Part shown: in pieces, positions 7,357-16,519 of the stretch | Numbering within the stretch: the first letter of the stretch is position 1 | Layout: each line of letters begins with the position of its first letter | Assembly: GCA_016873255.1 (NCBI GenBank) | Contig: VGXR01000005.1 | Span: 1 to 64,000 of the forward strand | Length of the DNA: 64,000 nucleotides | Origin: Planctomycetota bacterium | GTDB lineage: Bacteria; Planctomycetota; Phycisphaerae; Phycisphaerales; SM1A02 | Reading direction: 5' to 3' | The notes under the pieces: model-generated | Seen by the model: the letters and a program-made list of their open reading frames with translations, nothing else | Databases searched by the model: none | What the model was told of the DNA's origin: nothing | Position numbers and translations under genes: made by a program

Positions 7357-8320
7357 TCTCGCCGGACCTCGGGTTCGCGAGACGCGGGGCGAGTTCCTCG
7401 ACGAGGCGGCGCGTCTGGGCGTCCATCTCGCGCGGCGCCTCCACCTGGATCACCGCGTAGAAGTCGCCTGGCGTTCCCTTCGCGGGTGCGATGCCCTTGC
7501 CCTTCACGCGCAGGCGCTGGCCGCTCTTCACGCCCGCGGGCACCTTCAGCTGCACCGAGCCCTGCAGCAGCGGCACGCGCACGGTGGTGCCGAGCGCGGC
7601 CTCCGCGATGTTGAGCGGCACGTCCATGAGCACGTCGTTCTCCTCGCGGCGGAACCACGGGTGCGGCGTCACGGTGATCGTGATGATCAGGTCGCCCGCC
7701 TGCCCGCCGCGCGCGCCCGCGCCGCCCTTGCCGCGCACCGCGAGCTTGGCGCCGCTGCGGATGCCGGCCGGGATGCGCACCTCGATCGCCTCCCCGTTCA
7801 CGCGGAAGCTCCGCGTCCCGCCGAGCGCCGCGGTGAGGAAGTCGACGGTCTCGCTCGCGGCCGCGTCCGTGCCCTGGTGGGGCTCGTCCTCGGCATCGTC
7901 GAATCCGCCGAAGCCGCCGCGCCCACGTCCCCGCGCCCGCCCGCGCCCGCCGCCGAACATCGACCCGAACACCTCCTCGAAGGTCGACGGGTCCACGTTC
8001 TGCCAACCCTGCCCGCCGCCGCCGCCGCCAAACGGCCCCGCGCCGCCGAACGGATCGCCGCCCGCGCGTCCGCCGCCGGGCGCGCCGCCGCCGGCACCTG
8101 CGCGCACCCCGGCAATGCCGAACTGGTCGTAGAGCTTGCGCTTCTCGGGATCGGAAAGGATGTCGTAGGCGTCCTGGATCTCCTTGAAGCGCGCATCCGC
8201 TCCGGGATCCTTGTTGACGTCAGGGTGGTAGGTGCGCACCAGGCCGCGATGCGCCTTCTTGAGTTCGTCGGCGGATGCGGCCTTCGTGACGCCGAGGATC
8301 TCGTAGAGGTCGCGTTCCAT
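7340..8320 (-). CDS. DnaJ C-terminal domain protein, CbpA type
   Basis: A 326-residue type II (zinc-finger-less) Hsp40 co-chaperone that delivers clients to DnaK and stimulates its ATPase. The J domain occupies residues 1-70 with HPD in YHPDVNKD. It is followed by a long Gly/Phe/Arg-rich linker (about 75-135, GGGGGGQGW and RGRARGRGRGGFGGF), then a tandem beta-barrel substrate-binding region (about 150-310) with VRIPAGIRSGAKLAVRGKG and VPAGVKSGQRLRVKGKG. No CxxCxGxG zinc motifs are present. The last residues (RFAPG) are encoded by the arm of repeat element A. The start at 8320 gives the canonical MERDLYEILGV opening. Confidence 0.93.
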   Translation of the reverse strand: MERDLYEILGVTKAASADELKKAHRGLVRTYHPDVNKDPGADARFKEIQDAYDILSDPEKRKLYDQFGIAGVRAGAGGGAPGGGRAGGDPFGGAGPFGGGGGGQGWQNVDPSTFEEVFGSMFGGGRGRARGRGRGGFGGFDDAEDEPHQGTDAAASETVDFLTAALGGTRSFRVNGEAIEVRIPAGIRSGAKLAVRGKGGAGARGGQAGDLIITITVTPHPWFRREENDVLMDVPLNIAEAALGTTVRVPLLQGSVQLKVPAGVKSGQRLRVKGKGIAPAKGTPGDFYAVIQVEAPREMDAQTRRLVEELAPRLANPRSGERFAPG

Positions 8321-8398
8321 CGCGGAGGCGCGAGTATAGGAGCCCCGCCCGCGCGGCCCCCGCGCGCCGCTTGCGCCGCGGCCCGTACGATTCCCGCG

Positions 8399-10447
8399 AT
8401 GGAACACTGCAGCGGCACCCCTCGCCCCGGCACCGCGCTGTCGCTGCCGGTGCTTGCCTCGCCGAGCGCGCCCCGCCGGGCCTCGTTCGGCACCCGCCGG
8501 GGAAAGGTGCGCGCGCTGGTGCTGGCCGGCGTCTGGGCGTTCATGGTGCTCCATGTCGTGCAGTGGCTCGTGACCCCGTCGTCCACCACGCTGGCGCCCA
8601 TCGAGCCCAGCGAGTCGATGGCCACGGTGAAGGACGGCGTGGTGACCGTGGGGGCCATCTTCTTCGCGCTGGCGCTCCTCTCCACGCTCCTCCTCGGGCG
8701 CTGGTTCTGCGGCTGGGGCTGCCACTGGGTGGCCATCCAGGACGCCACCGCCTGGCTCCTCGCGCGGCGGGGCATCCGCCCCAAGCCGTTCCGGTCGCGG
8801 CTCCTCCTGTGGATGCCGCTGTGCCTGGCGCTCTACATGTTCGCGTGGCCGCTCTTCTACCGGTTCGCGATCGCGCCCTGGACCCGCCCCGACCTGCGGT
8901 GGCCGGGCTTCACGATGCACGTCACCACCACCGACTTCTGGGCCACGTTCCCCGGGCTTGCCATGGGCATCCCGTTCGTGCTGGTGAGCGGCGTGCTGGT
9001 GGTGTGGCTGCTGGGGACCAAGGGCTACTGCTCCTACGCGTGCCCGTACGGCGGCTTCTTCGCGCCTGCCGACGAGATCGCCCCGATGCGCATCGTCGTG
9101 GACCACGACCGCTGCCACCAGTGCGGCCACTGCACCGCCGCGTGCACGAGCAACGTCCGCGTGCACGAGGAGATCCGCGACTTCGGCATGGTGGTCGACA
9201 CCGGCTGCATGAAGTGCATGGACTGCGTCACCGCGTGCCCCAACGAGGCGCTCTCGTTCGGCCTCGGCCGGCCCGCGGTGCGCATCGACCGCGCGGGGAG
9301 CCGGTCGGCCGCCGCCGCCGAGCGGCGCTGGGACCTCTCGTGGCCCGAGGAGATCGCGCTCGCCGTCGTGGCGCTGGCGTCGCTCCTGGCCGTGCGCGGC
9401 ATCTACATCGGCGTCCCGCTTCTGTTCGCCTCGGGCATCGCCGCCTGCACCACGTTCATCGCATGGAAGTCGGTGCGCGTGCTGCGCGACTCGTCTGCGT
9501 CGTTCCACGGCGCGCGGCTGCGATTCCGCGGCCGCATCTCCGGCGCGGGGATCGCGTGGCTGGCCTCGGCCGTGGTGGCGCTCGGGGGCGTCTGCTACGT
9601 CGGTGCGCTCAACGGCATCACCTGGCTCGCGGACCGCGCCGACGCCCGCGTCACGATCCCCGCCGAGGCCATCTTCCTGGCCGACGGCACCGAGCCCGAT
9701 CCGGCCATGCGCGCCGACGCGGAGCGCGCGCTCGCGCTCTACTCGCTGGCGGCGCCGCCGCCCGACGGGTGGTCCGTGCTCCCGTTCGGCTGGCGGCAGG
9801 TGGACCTTCGACGTGCGTTCCTCCTGAGCGCGCTTCGCCGGTTCGGCGAGGCCGAGGCCATCATGCTCCGCTCGTGGGAGCGCGACGGTGCCGACGAGGC
9901 CGTGGCCGCGGTCATCGGCCGAGTGCTCCGCGTGCAGCCCTCGCGCCGGGACGACGCGATCGCCTGGTACGACGCCGCGCTCGCCGTCGGCCCCGCCTGG
10001 CAGCGGCTCCGCGAGGAGCAGCTCACGTGGCTCGACAACGAGGGCGAGTACGCGCGCATGGTCGCGAGCGCGCGCGACGGCCTCGCGGCCGCGCCCGAGG
10101 ACCTGTTCGCCATGCGCCGCTTCTCGCTTGCGCTCACCGAGCGCGGGGCAGGGCCGCAGGACGTGGCCGAGGGCGTCGAGCTGATCCGGCGCACGCTCGT
10201 GCTCGCACCCGACAACGGCTTTGCGCATGCCGCGCTGGCCCGCGGCCTGATGCGCCTCGGCCGCATGGACGAGGCGGCCGCCGAGTTCCGCCGCGCGCTG
10301 GAGCTTGAGCCCTCGTCCGAGATGGTCCGTGCCATGGCCGACGAGTTTGAGTCCATGCTCGCCACGCAGCAGGATGCTGCGCCGCCTGCGCCAGCGCCGG
10401 CCCCGCCGCTCGGCTCGGAGCTCATGCCCGATGCCGCGCCGCGCTGA
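8399..10447 (+). CDS. Polyferredoxin-type membrane protein (NapH/NosR/CcoG-like) fused to TPR repeats
   Basis: A 682-residue electron-transfer membrane protein. Transmembrane segments occur near residues 40-60, 80-100, 135-155, 185-205, 320-360 and 385-405. The NapH/NosR family motifs are RWFCGWGCHW (about residue 104) and YCSYACPYGGFFAP (about 210). Two bacterial 4Fe-4S motifs follow: CHQCGHCTAAC and CMKCMDCVTACPNEA (about 235-285). The C-terminal 220 residues are soluble and helical, with TPR units (for example NGFAHAALARGLMRLGRMDEAAAEFRRALEL). The likely role is passing electrons across or along the membrane to a partner docked on the TPR region. CcoG-like copper maturation is an alternative given the oxidase genes elsewhere in the window, but it is not adjacent. 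TACGAT lies 7 bp before the ATG. Confidence 0.82.
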   Translation: MEHCSGTPRPGTALSLPVLASPSAPRRASFGTRRGKVRALVLAGVWAFMVLHVVQWLVTPSSTTLAPIEPSESMATVKDGVVTVGAIFFALALLSTLLLGRWFCGWGCHWVAIQDATAWLLARRGIRPKPFRSRLLLWMPLCLALYMFAWPLFYRFAIAPWTRPDLRWPGFTMHVTTTDFWATFPGLAMGIPFVLVSGVLVVWLLGTKGYCSYACPYGGFFAPADEIAPMRIVVDHDRCHQCGHCTAACTSNVRVHEEIRDFGMVVDTGCMKCMDCVTACPNEALSFGLGRPAVRIDRAGSRSAAAAERRWDLSWPEEIALAVVALASLLAVRGIYIGVPLLFASGIAACTTFIAWKSVRVLRDSSASFHGARLRFRGRISGAGIAWLASAVVALGGVCYVGALNGITWLADRADARVTIPAEAIFLADGTEPDPAMRADAERALALYSLAAPPPDGWSVLPFGWRQVDLRRAFLLSALRRFGEAEAIMLRSWERDGADEAVAAVIGRVLRVQPSRRDDAIAWYDAALAVGPAWQRLREEQLTWLDNEGEYARMVASARDGLAAAPEDLFAMRRFSLALTERGAGPQDVAEGVELIRRTLVLAPDNGFAHAALARGLMRLGRMDEAAAEFRRALELEPSSEMVRAMADEFESMLATQQDAAPPAPAPAPPLGSELMPDAAPR

Positions 10448-10468
10448 GCGCGCCCGGCACGCGCCCGG

Positions 10469-11998
10469 TCAGTTCGCCCCGCCCCAGTTGCCGAGCAGGA
10501 TGCCCAGGTCGAGTCCGCCCACGGTTCCGTCGTCGTCGAGGTCGGCGAGGCAGTCGTAGCCGCCGGTGCCCCAGGCGCCGAGCAGCAGGCCCAGGTCGAA
10601 GCCGCCCACCTCGCCGTCGCGGTCGATGTCGCCCAGTCCCATCAGCGTGCGCGCGCGGCGCACCGCCGCGCCGGCATCGATGCGCCCCCAGCCGGTGCGG
10701 TCGTCGAAGCCGGCGTTCGACACGTCGACGCACGCGAGGCGGAGCGCTTCCTCGAGCTGCGCCGGCGCCGCGCCGGGCGCCACCGCCCGCATCAGCGCGA
10801 GCGTGCCCGCCACGTGCGGCGCCGCCATGCTGGTGCCGCTCCTGAAGTCCGACTGCGAGGTGCCCACGCAGGAATAGATCGCGACGCCAGGCGCCGCCAT
10901 GTCCACCTGCGGGCCCACCGCGGTGTTGCCGGCCGGCGAGTCGAATGCGTCGATCGAACCCACGGCGATCACCTCGGGCCAGCGCGCAGGCACCGCCACG
11001 CCGCTCGTCCCGGTGTTGCCCGAGGCCGCCACCACCAGCGCGCCGCCGCCGATGGCGTAGGCCACCGCGTCGCGCAGGTACTGCGTCTCGACCGAGTACT
11101 GGAGGCTCAGGTTCATCACGTGCGCGCCCCGGTCGGAGGCCCAGATCAGTCCGTCGGCAAGCCACACGGTGAAGCCCGTGCAGCCGCTGAGCACGGTCAC
11201 CGGGAGCAGCTTCGCGTTCCAGTCCATGCCCGCGGTGCCCGAGCCGTCGTTGCCGCGCGCGAGCGCGATGCCGGCGCAGTGGGTGCCGTGGCTCGAGCAC
11301 TGGTCGCCGGTGTCGGCGTTGCCCGCGGGCACGTTCCAGCCGGGCAGCATGCGCGCGGCGAAGTCCGCGTGCGCACCGACGCCGGAGTCGAGCACGGCGA
11401 TGATGGTGTCCGGAGACCCGGTGGTCAGGTGCCACGCGGCGCGAGCTCGCACGTCGGAGCCCGCGTTGCCGGCCACGCCGTTCACCGACTGCCCCGTGTT
11501 CTCCAGCCCCCACTGCAGCGGGTAGCCCGGGTCCGTCGGCGCGGGCGCATCCGCCGCGATGCCGCCGATTCCAACGAGCTCCGCGACTTCCACCGTCGGC
11601 AGCGCCGCGAGGCGCGCGACTGCCGCGGGCGCGTCGCTTCCCCTGGGCAGCGAGAGCTCGAACCACCGATCGATGCCGATCGCCGCCGCGCGTGCCGCAT
11701 CCTGCGCGCCCACCGAGGACGCGCGCGTCGCGTTGGCCACGCCGAGCTCGCGCATCGCCGCCGCGAGCGCGGCGTCCGGCGCGCCGTCGGCACCGCGCAC
11801 CGCGATCGAGCCGTCACGCTCACGCCAGGCCGCGGCCCCGCGCGCAAGCTTCACCAGGACGCGGTCGCTCGCCCAGCCGCCCTCGCGGTCCGCCTGCGCG
11901 ACCGCCGGAACCATCGGCAGCGCGACACCGCCCGCGTGCGCGCACGCGGCGGCGAGGAGCGATCCGGCGAGGACGTTGATGGCACGCATCGCGGGCAT
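10469..11998 (-). CDS. Secreted subtilisin-like serine protease with GC-type dockerin
   Basis: A 509-residue preproenzyme. The signal peptide is at residues 1-25 ([17 protein letters not shown]), then an inhibitor-like prodomain to about 150 ([14 protein letters not shown]), then an S8 catalytic domain. The triad is visible: Asp in [15 protein letters not shown], His in [14 protein letters not shown] and Ser in [17 protein letters not shown], with the oxyanion Asn in [11 protein letters not shown]. The C-terminal 60 residues carry two calcium loops ([21 protein letters not shown] and [21 protein letters not shown]). It should be exported and activated by prodomain cleavage, then anchored or assembled through the dockerin. 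ATG 11998 is chosen; ATG 11989 three codons later also leaves an intact signal peptide. Confidence 0.93.
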   Translation of the reverse strand: MPAMRAINVLAGSLLAAACAHAGGVALPMVPAVAQADREGGWASDRVLVKLARGAAAWRERDGSIAVRGADGAPDAALAAAMRELGVANATRASSVGAQDAARAAAIGIDRWFELSLPRGSDAPAAVARLAALPTVEVAELVGIGGIAADAPAPTDPGYPLQWGLENTGQSVNGVAGNAGSDVRARAAWHLTTGSPDTIIAVLDSGVGAHADFAARMLPGWNVPAGNADTGDQCSSHGTHCAGIALARGNDGSGTAGMDWNAKLLPVTVLSGCTGFTVWLADGLIWASDRGAHVMNLSLQYSVETQYLRDAVAYAIGGGALVVAASGNTGTSGVAVPARWPEVIAVGSIDAFDSPAGNTAVGPQVDMAAPGVAIYSCVGTSQSDFRSGTSMAAPHVAGTLALMRAVAPGAAPAQLEEALRLACVDVSNAGFDDRTGWGRIDAGAAVRRARTLMGLGDIDRDGEVGGFDLGLLLGAWGTGGYDCLADLDDDGTVGGLDLGILLGNWGGAN

Positions 11999-12156
11999 GT
12001 GAGGAAGTACGCCTCCCGGCATCGGGTCGATCGGCCGTTCCGGGAACTTTCCAAGAGTAGGTTGTGGCGCGGCCGCGTCCATGGAAATCGGCCCCGATGG
12101 GCCGCAAACCGGCTTCGATTCCCGGCCCGCGGGCGCCCCGTCATGCGTTGCCGCGT

Positions 12157-12185
12157 TTGCGGCGCCCCCGGGCGACCGATAGCAT
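12157..12185 (+). promoter_or_regulatory. Putative sigma-70 promoter of metK
   Basis: TTGCGG (12157-12162) and TAGCAT (12180-12185) are separated by 17 bp, about 60 bp upstream of the metK ATG. The 250-bp region between the divergent protease and metK holds no gene. I looked for SAM-riboswitch cores and did not recognise one. Confidence 0.45.
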
Positions 12186-12248
12186 CTGCCCTCTTCCCGG
12201 CGCGCCCCGCCGGCCGTTGACGCAAGCACACCTCCCTGGAGCCAATTC

Positions 12249-13493
12249 ATGTCCGACAAGCGCTACCTGTTCACCAGCGAATCCGTCTCGATGGGCCACC
12301 CCGACAAGCTGGCGGACCAGATCAGCGACGCGGTGCTCGATGCCATGCTCGCGCAGGATCCGCGCAGCCGCGTGGCGTGCGAGACCCTCGTGACCACCGG
12401 CCTCGCCGTGGTGGCGGGCGAGGTGACCACGAACGCCGTGGTGAACGTGCCCGACATCGTGCGCGATGCCGTGCGCCGCGCCGGCTACGACGACGCCGCC
12501 AAGGGCTTCGACTGGAAGAGCTGCGGCGTGAGCGTGGTGCTCGGCAAGCAGAGCCAGGACATCGCCATGGGCGTCGACCGCGAGGGCGCGGGCGACCAGG
12601 GCATGATGTTCGGCTTCGCGTGCAAGGAGACCCCGGAGCTGATGCCGCTGCCGATCGCCATCTCGCACGAGCTGGTCAAGCGCCAGGCCCAGGTCCGCGA
12701 GAAGGGCACCATCAAGGGCCTCCGCCCGGACGCCAAGAGCCAGGTCACCGTCGAGTACGTGGGCCTCAAGCCAACGCGCATCGACACGGTGGTGCTCTCC
12801 ACGCAGCATGACCCGATGTGGAACGGCACCGCAGGCCAGAAGAAGCTGAAGGCCGAGGTCATCAAGCACATCATCAAGCCGGTGCTCGGCAAGTGGTGGC
12901 ACAACGGCATCACCGTGCACGTCAACCCGACCGGCCAGTTCGAGATCGGCGGGCCGCACGGCGACTGCGGCCTCACGGGCCGCAAGATCATCGTCGACAC
13001 CTACGGCGGCCGCGGCCGCCACGGCGGCGGCGCCTTCAGCGGCAAGGACCCGACCAAGGTCGACCGCAGCGCGGCGTACATGGCGCGGTACATCGCCAAG
13101 AACGCGGTGGCCGCCGGCCTCGCCGACGTGTGCGAGGTGCAGCTGAGCTACGCGATCGGCGTTGCCAGGCCCACGAGCGTGCTCATCGACACGCAGGGCA
13201 CCGGCAAGGTGCCCGACGCGTGGCTCGCCGAGCAGGTGCAGAAGCACTTCGAGCTCACGCCGCGCGGCATCATCTTGTCGCTCGGCCTGCGCAAGCCCAT
13301 CTACCGCGCCACCGCGACGCACGGCCACTTCGGCCGCAAGCCCGGCGAGGGCGGCGCCGGCACCTTCACCTGGGAAGCCACCGACAAGGCGGCAGCCCTG
13401 CGCAAGGCCGCGGAGAAGGCTGGCCTGCTCGGCGGCAAGGCCGCGAAGGCCGCCAAGCCCGCGAAGGCCAAGCGCCAGTTGGCCATGGCGTGA
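12249..13493 (+). CDS. metK: S-adenosylmethionine synthetase
   Basis: A 414-residue MAT enzyme that forms SAM from methionine and ATP. Signatures are [18 protein letters not shown] near the N terminus (catalytic His/Asp), [13 protein letters not shown], and [22 protein letters not shown], the phosphate/Mg loop. The start ATG has TGGAG 8 bp upstream. The last 30 residues are an unusual Lys/Ala-rich tail ([18 protein letters not shown]) not needed for the fold. The stop overlaps the GTG start of rsmB (GTGA), which places a SAM-making and a SAM-using enzyme in one operon. Confidence 0.97.
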   Translation: MSDKRYLFTSESVSMGHPDKLADQISDAVLDAMLAQDPRSRVACETLVTTGLAVVAGEVTTNAVVNVPDIVRDAVRRAGYDDAAKGFDWKSCGVSVVLGKQSQDIAMGVDREGAGDQGMMFGFACKETPELMPLPIAISHELVKRQAQVREKGTIKGLRPDAKSQVTVEYVGLKPTRIDTVVLSTQHDPMWNGTAGQKKLKAEVIKHIIKPVLGKWWHNGITVHVNPTGQFEIGGPHGDCGLTGRKIIVDTYGGRGRHGGGAFSGKDPTKVDRSAAYMARYIAKNAVAAGLADVCEVQLSYAIGVARPTSVLIDTQGTGKVPDAWLAEQVQKHFELTPRGIILSLGLRKPIYRATATHGHFGRKPGEGGAGTFTWEATDKAAALRKAAEKAGLLGGKAAKAAKPAKAKRQLAMA

Positions 13494-14896
13494 GCCCCGG
13501 AGTGGCCGAGGAACAGCGCACGAATGGACCCTCGCCTGCCCGCGTCGCGGCCCTTGACCGCCTCGCGCGGCAGGCGGGTCGCTTCCCGGATCTTGAGTTC
13601 GTCGACGCCGGCGGCGCGCCGACCGCGGGCGGCCAGCCGCTCGACGCCCGCGATGCATCGCTCGCGCGCGCCATCGAGCACACGGTCGCGCACCGCTGGG
13701 CGACCCTCGCCGCGATCGCGCGCGCGTGCATCGACCGCCGCTGGGAGAACGTCGACGCGCGCGTGCAGGCGGCGCTCCTGGCCGCGGGCGCGCAGCTCTT
13801 CCTGTTCGGAAACGCCGCGGACCACGCGGTGGTGGACAACACCGTCGAGTGGACCAAGGACAAGGGCCGCCGGGGCGCGCCGGGCTTCGTCAACGCCGTG
13901 CTGCGGCGGATGATCGAGCTGCGCGGCGAGGTCGTCGACGGATCCGAGGCGGAGCCGCACGCGTGGCGCGACCGGCGCGACCTGCTGCCGCTTCCCGACG
14001 GGCGCGTGATGCGGCTGACGAAGCCGGTCTTCTCGGGCGACGCCGTGGCACGCGTCGCCGAGCAGGCGAGCCTGGGCGAGGACCTGCTGCTGCACTGGAT
14101 CAACGTGGCGGGGCGCGATGCCGCCTTCGCGCGCGCCGTGCACGGCCTGCGTCCCGCTCCCACGGTGGTTGCCGGGGTTCCGGCGGAGGCGCTCGCGGCG
14201 GGCGCGCAGTTCGCCGCGCACATGGTTCCGCACGAGATGCCGGGCTTCCACGTGTGGACCGGCGAGCATCGCGAGCTGGTGGCGCTGCTTGCGGCGCATC
14301 CCGGCGCGCGCGTGCAGGACGCCGCGAGCGCGCAGCCGATGCTCCTCTCCGACCGCCTGCGCCCCCGCCTCATCCTCGATGCGTGCGCGGGGCGCGGCAC
14401 CAAGACCAGGCAGCTTGCGTCGCTCCACCCCGATGCGGAGGTCGTCGCCACCGATGTCGACGGCCACCGGCTGCGCGCGCTCGCGCTGGCGTTCGAGGGA
14501 CATCCGCGCGTCAAGGTGACCACGCCCGAGGGCCTGCGTCGCGTCGTCGGCAAGGTGGACCTGCTGGTGCTCGACGTGCCGTGCTCCAACACCGGGGTGC
14601 TGCCGCGCCGCCCCGAGGCGAAGTACCGCTTCAACCGCGCGCGCCTCGACTCGGTGGTGCGCCTGCAGCGGCAGATCGTGGAGGAGCACCGGCCGTTCCT
14701 GGCTCCGGGCGGATCGGTCCTCTATTCCACCTGCAGCCTCGAGTCGCTCGAGAACCAGGCGCAGGCCGAGTGGGCCGCGGGCCGCACCGGGCTTCGGGTG
14801 TCCCGGGTGGAGGTTCGCGAGCCCCGCGGCGTGCCGGGCGGGCCGGACGCCGGCTACGCGGACGGCGGCTTCGGCGCCCTCCTGAGCGCTTCCTGA
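13490..14896 (+). CDS. rsmB: 16S rRNA m5C methyltransferase, RsmB/NOL1-NOP2-SUN family
   Basis: A 468-residue SAM-dependent RNA cytosine-C5 methyltransferase. The N-terminal 150 residues are NusB-like helices ([29 protein letters not shown]). The methyltransferase domain carries the SAM motif [19 protein letters not shown]. The two catalytic cysteines are in [22 protein letters not shown] and [13 protein letters not shown]. The middle of the protein (about 150-280) is longer and less conserved than in E. coli RsmB. The start is GTG 13490, overlapping the metK stop; another GTG at 13502 is possible. Confidence 0.9.
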   Translation: MSPGVAEEQRTNGPSPARVAALDRLARQAGRFPDLEFVDAGGAPTAGGQPLDARDASLARAIEHTVAHRWATLAAIARACIDRRWENVDARVQAALLAAGAQLFLFGNAADHAVVDNTVEWTKDKGRRGAPGFVNAVLRRMIELRGEVVDGSEAEPHAWRDRRDLLPLPDGRVMRLTKPVFSGDAVARVAEQASLGEDLLLHWINVAGRDAAFARAVHGLRPAPTVVAGVPAEALAAGAQFAAHMVPHEMPGFHVWTGEHRELVALLAAHPGARVQDAASAQPMLLSDRLRPRLILDACAGRGTKTRQLASLHPDAEVVATDVDGHRLRALALAFEGHPRVKVTTPEGLRRVVGKVDLLVLDVPCSNTGVLPRRPEAKYRFNRARLDSVVRLQRQIVEEHRPFLAPGGSVLYSTCSLESLENQAQAEWAAGRTGLRVSRVEVREPRGVPGGPDAGYADGGFGALLSAS

Positions 14897-14929
14897 ACGG
14901 CAGTCGGCATCCGCGGGCATCCCCACCCC

Positions 14930-14956
14930 TTGACCGACGGGCGGCATTGGTAGCAT
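14930..14956 (+). promoter_or_regulatory. Putative promoter of the ptsN-like gene
   Basis: TTGACC (14930-14935) and TAGCAT (14951-14956) are spaced 15 bp. TAGCAT is also the proposed -10 of metK and occurs in the ctaB/ctaA divergent region. The spacing is short, so this is a weak call. Confidence 0.33.
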
Positions 14957-14991
14957 TCCGCGATTCGCCTGAAACCATGCCGGAGCTCCGC

Positions 14992-15462
14992 ATGCCAGTG
15001 CCCATGACCGTGACAGACCTCCTCGACCCGCAGTGCGTGGTGGTGCCGCTCAACGCGTCCACGAAGCGCGAGGCGATCGACGGGCTGGTGGACGCGATGG
15101 CCTCCACCGGACGCGTCTCGGACGCGGCCGCGGTGAAGAAGGCCGTGTGGGAGCGCGAGCAGCAGCGCTCCACGGGCATCGGCGAGGGCCTGGCCATCCC
15201 GCACGGCAAGACATCGGCGGCGCACGGCCTGTGCCTGGCCGTCGGCCGCCTCGCATCGCCGATCGAGTACGACTCGATCGACCGCAAGCCGGTCCGGCTG
15301 GTGGTGCTCCTCGTCTCGCCGCCGGAGCGCACCAGCGACCACATCCAGGCGCTCGGACGGATCTCGCGCCTCATGACCAGCCCGTCGTTCCGCGAGCAGG
15401 TGTACGCGGCCGAGGATGCGCAGCAGCTGGTGTCGCTCTTCCGTGCGGCCGAGCGCAGCTGA
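14992..15462 (+). CDS. PTS IIA-like nitrogen-regulatory protein (EIIA-Fru/PtsN type)
   Basis: A 156-residue PTS_EIIA_2 domain protein. The phospho-acceptor His lies in GEGLAIPHGKT, preceded by AVWEREQQRSTGIG. The rest (RLASPIEYDSIDRKPVRLVVLLVSP and HIQALGRISRLM) matches PtsN-like regulators. There is no IIB or IIC domain, so a regulatory role through phosphotransfer is likelier than sugar uptake. ATG 14992 has CGGAG 6 bp upstream; ATG 14977 and 15004 are alternatives. The TGA stop is fused directly to the 16-bp tandem repeat that begins the next intergenic region. Confidence 0.87.
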   Translation: MPVPMTVTDLLDPQCVVVPLNASTKREAIDGLVDAMASTGRVSDAAAVKKAVWEREQQRSTGIGEGLAIPHGKTSAAHGLCLAVGRLASPIEYDSIDRKPVRLVVLLVSPPERTSDHIQALGRISRLMTSPSFREQVYAAEDAQQLVSLFRAAERS

Positions 15463-15524
15463 AATCCGCGCCTGCCGAAATCCGCTTCTGCCGAAATCCG
15501 CTTCTGCCGAAATCCGCTTCTGGT
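15461..15524 (+). repeat. 16-bp tandem repeat, four units
   Basis: GAAATCCGCTTCTGCC is repeated with a 16-bp period (15461, 15477, 15493, 15509); the first unit differs at two bases and the last runs into the inverted-repeat arm. The unit core AAATCCGCTTCT is the outer end of the dispersed inverted-repeat element, so the array looks like local amplification of the element's tip. It starts inside the stop codon of the ptsN-like gene. Confidence 0.85.
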
Positions 15525-16030
15525 TGGTTTGGCACCAATTGTCCTTTCCAGAGAAGTCGCCGTGGGGGCTTTGAAGTCGGGCGGCTGACGGGTCGCGGTG
15601 GTTCCGGCGGTCACCGCGCCCCTTCGTTGCGCCGGGACCCGCCGTCTCGCGCACGGCACCATGCGCCCGATCGCCTCCCGACGCTCGTCGCCCCGAGCCG
15701 ACAGCGAACGGTGGTGGCCTCATCAAGCGAGTTGTTGCACGCCCCGGCCGCGCGCTCCTCGCCGCAGATGCACCCGTCGCGTGCAACTTGTCCGAGCGAC
15801 TGAGGCCACCGCCGGTCGCCGAGGCGTCCAGGCACGCACCGCGCCGCGCGACCGCCCCCACCGCCGGTCGCCGAGGCGTCCACGCCGCCGCGAACCACGC
15901 ACACGCGGCGAACCCCACCGCCGGTCGCCGAGGCGTCCACGCCGCCGCACATCACCACGCGCGCAACCGAATCACCGTCCCGATTTCTCCAGAGAAAACC
16001 ACTGGTGCCAAACTCACGAGGAGCGGACTT
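15510..16030. repeat. Expanded inverted-repeat element, copy B, filling a 600-bp gene-free interval
   Basis: The left arm at 15510-15541 (GTTTGGCACCAATTG) and the right arm at 16002-16030 (ACTGGTGCCAAACTC then GAGGAGCGGACTT) are inverted copies of the half-site found in copies A and C. TTCCAGAGAA (left) and TTCTCCAGAGAA (right) sit on the inner sides. Between them are about 430 bp of GC-rich sequence with no convincing gene, including three spaced repeats near 15.8-15.95 kb. The interval 15463-16060 otherwise holds only the 16-bp tandem array and a short region before the DUF151 gene. Confidence 0.7.
15806..15948 (+). repeat. Three spaced repeats, about 55-bp period
   Basis: A 25-bp core, CCACCGCCGGTCGCCGAGGC plus GTCCA, occurs at 15806-15830, 15858-15882 and 15915-15939. 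The second and third copies are identical over 36 bp (15856-15891 and 15913-15948). The spacers are 21-32 bp and GC-rich. On the minus strand the repeat would read VDASATGGG in an open frame that lacks other coding features. It has too few units and no cas genes, so it is not a CRISPR array. Confidence 0.75.
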
Positions 16031-16060
16031 CGCCGGGCACGGTCCTACACTTCGGGCGCG

Positions 16061-16519
16061 ATGCTCGTGCCCGTCCACCTCTCCCGCATCCTGATCCGCG
16101 AGATGGCGGACATGCAGGTGATCGAGCTCAGCGAATCGGGCGGTACGCGCCGGTTTCCCATCGTGATCGGGCTGCCCGAGGCGTTTGCCATCGACCGGCG
16201 CATCAAGGGGGTGCAGGTGGCGCGGCCGCAGACGCACGACCTGCTTGCCGAGACCATCCGCGCGCTCGGCGGCTCGCTGCGGGCCATCCACATCCATGAC
16301 CTCGAGTCCGGCACCTTCTTCGCGAAGCTGGTGATCGACCGCGACGGCGAGGTCATCGAGGTCGACTCGCGCCCCTCCGATGCCATCGCCCTCGGGGTGG
16401 CCGACGGCGTGCCGATCATGGTGGAGGAGCACGTCATCGAAGAGGCCTCCGCCGACGCGGCCGTGGAGCCGCCGCCGGAGTTCGGCGCCGATGCCGGCGA
16501 GCCCGGGGACGCGGAGTGA
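16061..16519 (+). CDS. DUF151 bifunctional-nuclease-domain protein
   Basis: A 152-residue protein whose first 125 residues are a complete DUF151 domain: IVIGLPEAFAIDRRIKG, RPQTHDLLAETIRALGG, FFAKLVIDRDGEVIEVDSRP and SDAIALGVADGVPI. Some family members have weak DNase/RNase activity and roles in host or stress response; the function here is unproven. The C-terminal 25 residues are an acidic tail. TACACT lies 9 bp before the ATG and there is no Shine-Dalgarno, so the transcript may be leaderless. Its stop overlaps the GTG start of the HAD gene (GTGA). Confidence 0.87.
   Translation: MLVPVHLSRILIREMADMQVIELSESGGTRRFPIVIGLPEAFAIDRRIKGVQVARPQTHDLLAETIRALGGSLRAIHIHDLESGTFFAKLVIDRDGEVIEVDSRPSDAIALGVADGVPIMVEEHVIEEASADAAVEPPPEFGADAGEPGDAE

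Noticed and set aside
8321-10228. N-terminal extension of the dnaJ-like gene running antisense under the polyferredoxin gene
   Set aside because: The J domain begins at 8320 with a canonical MERDLYEILGV opening; the extension is an Arg/His-rich shadow.
11999-12248. Possible SAM riboswitch upstream of metK
   Set aside because: No conserved SAM-I, SAM-II or SAM-IV core was recognised; only GC-rich inverted segments. A covariance-model search would decide.
15806-15948. Three 25-36 bp repeats with 21-32 bp spacers, CRISPR-like
   Set aside because: Only three units, uneven spacing, GC-rich low-complexity spacers and no cas genes; better explained as tandem repeats inside the inverted-repeat element.
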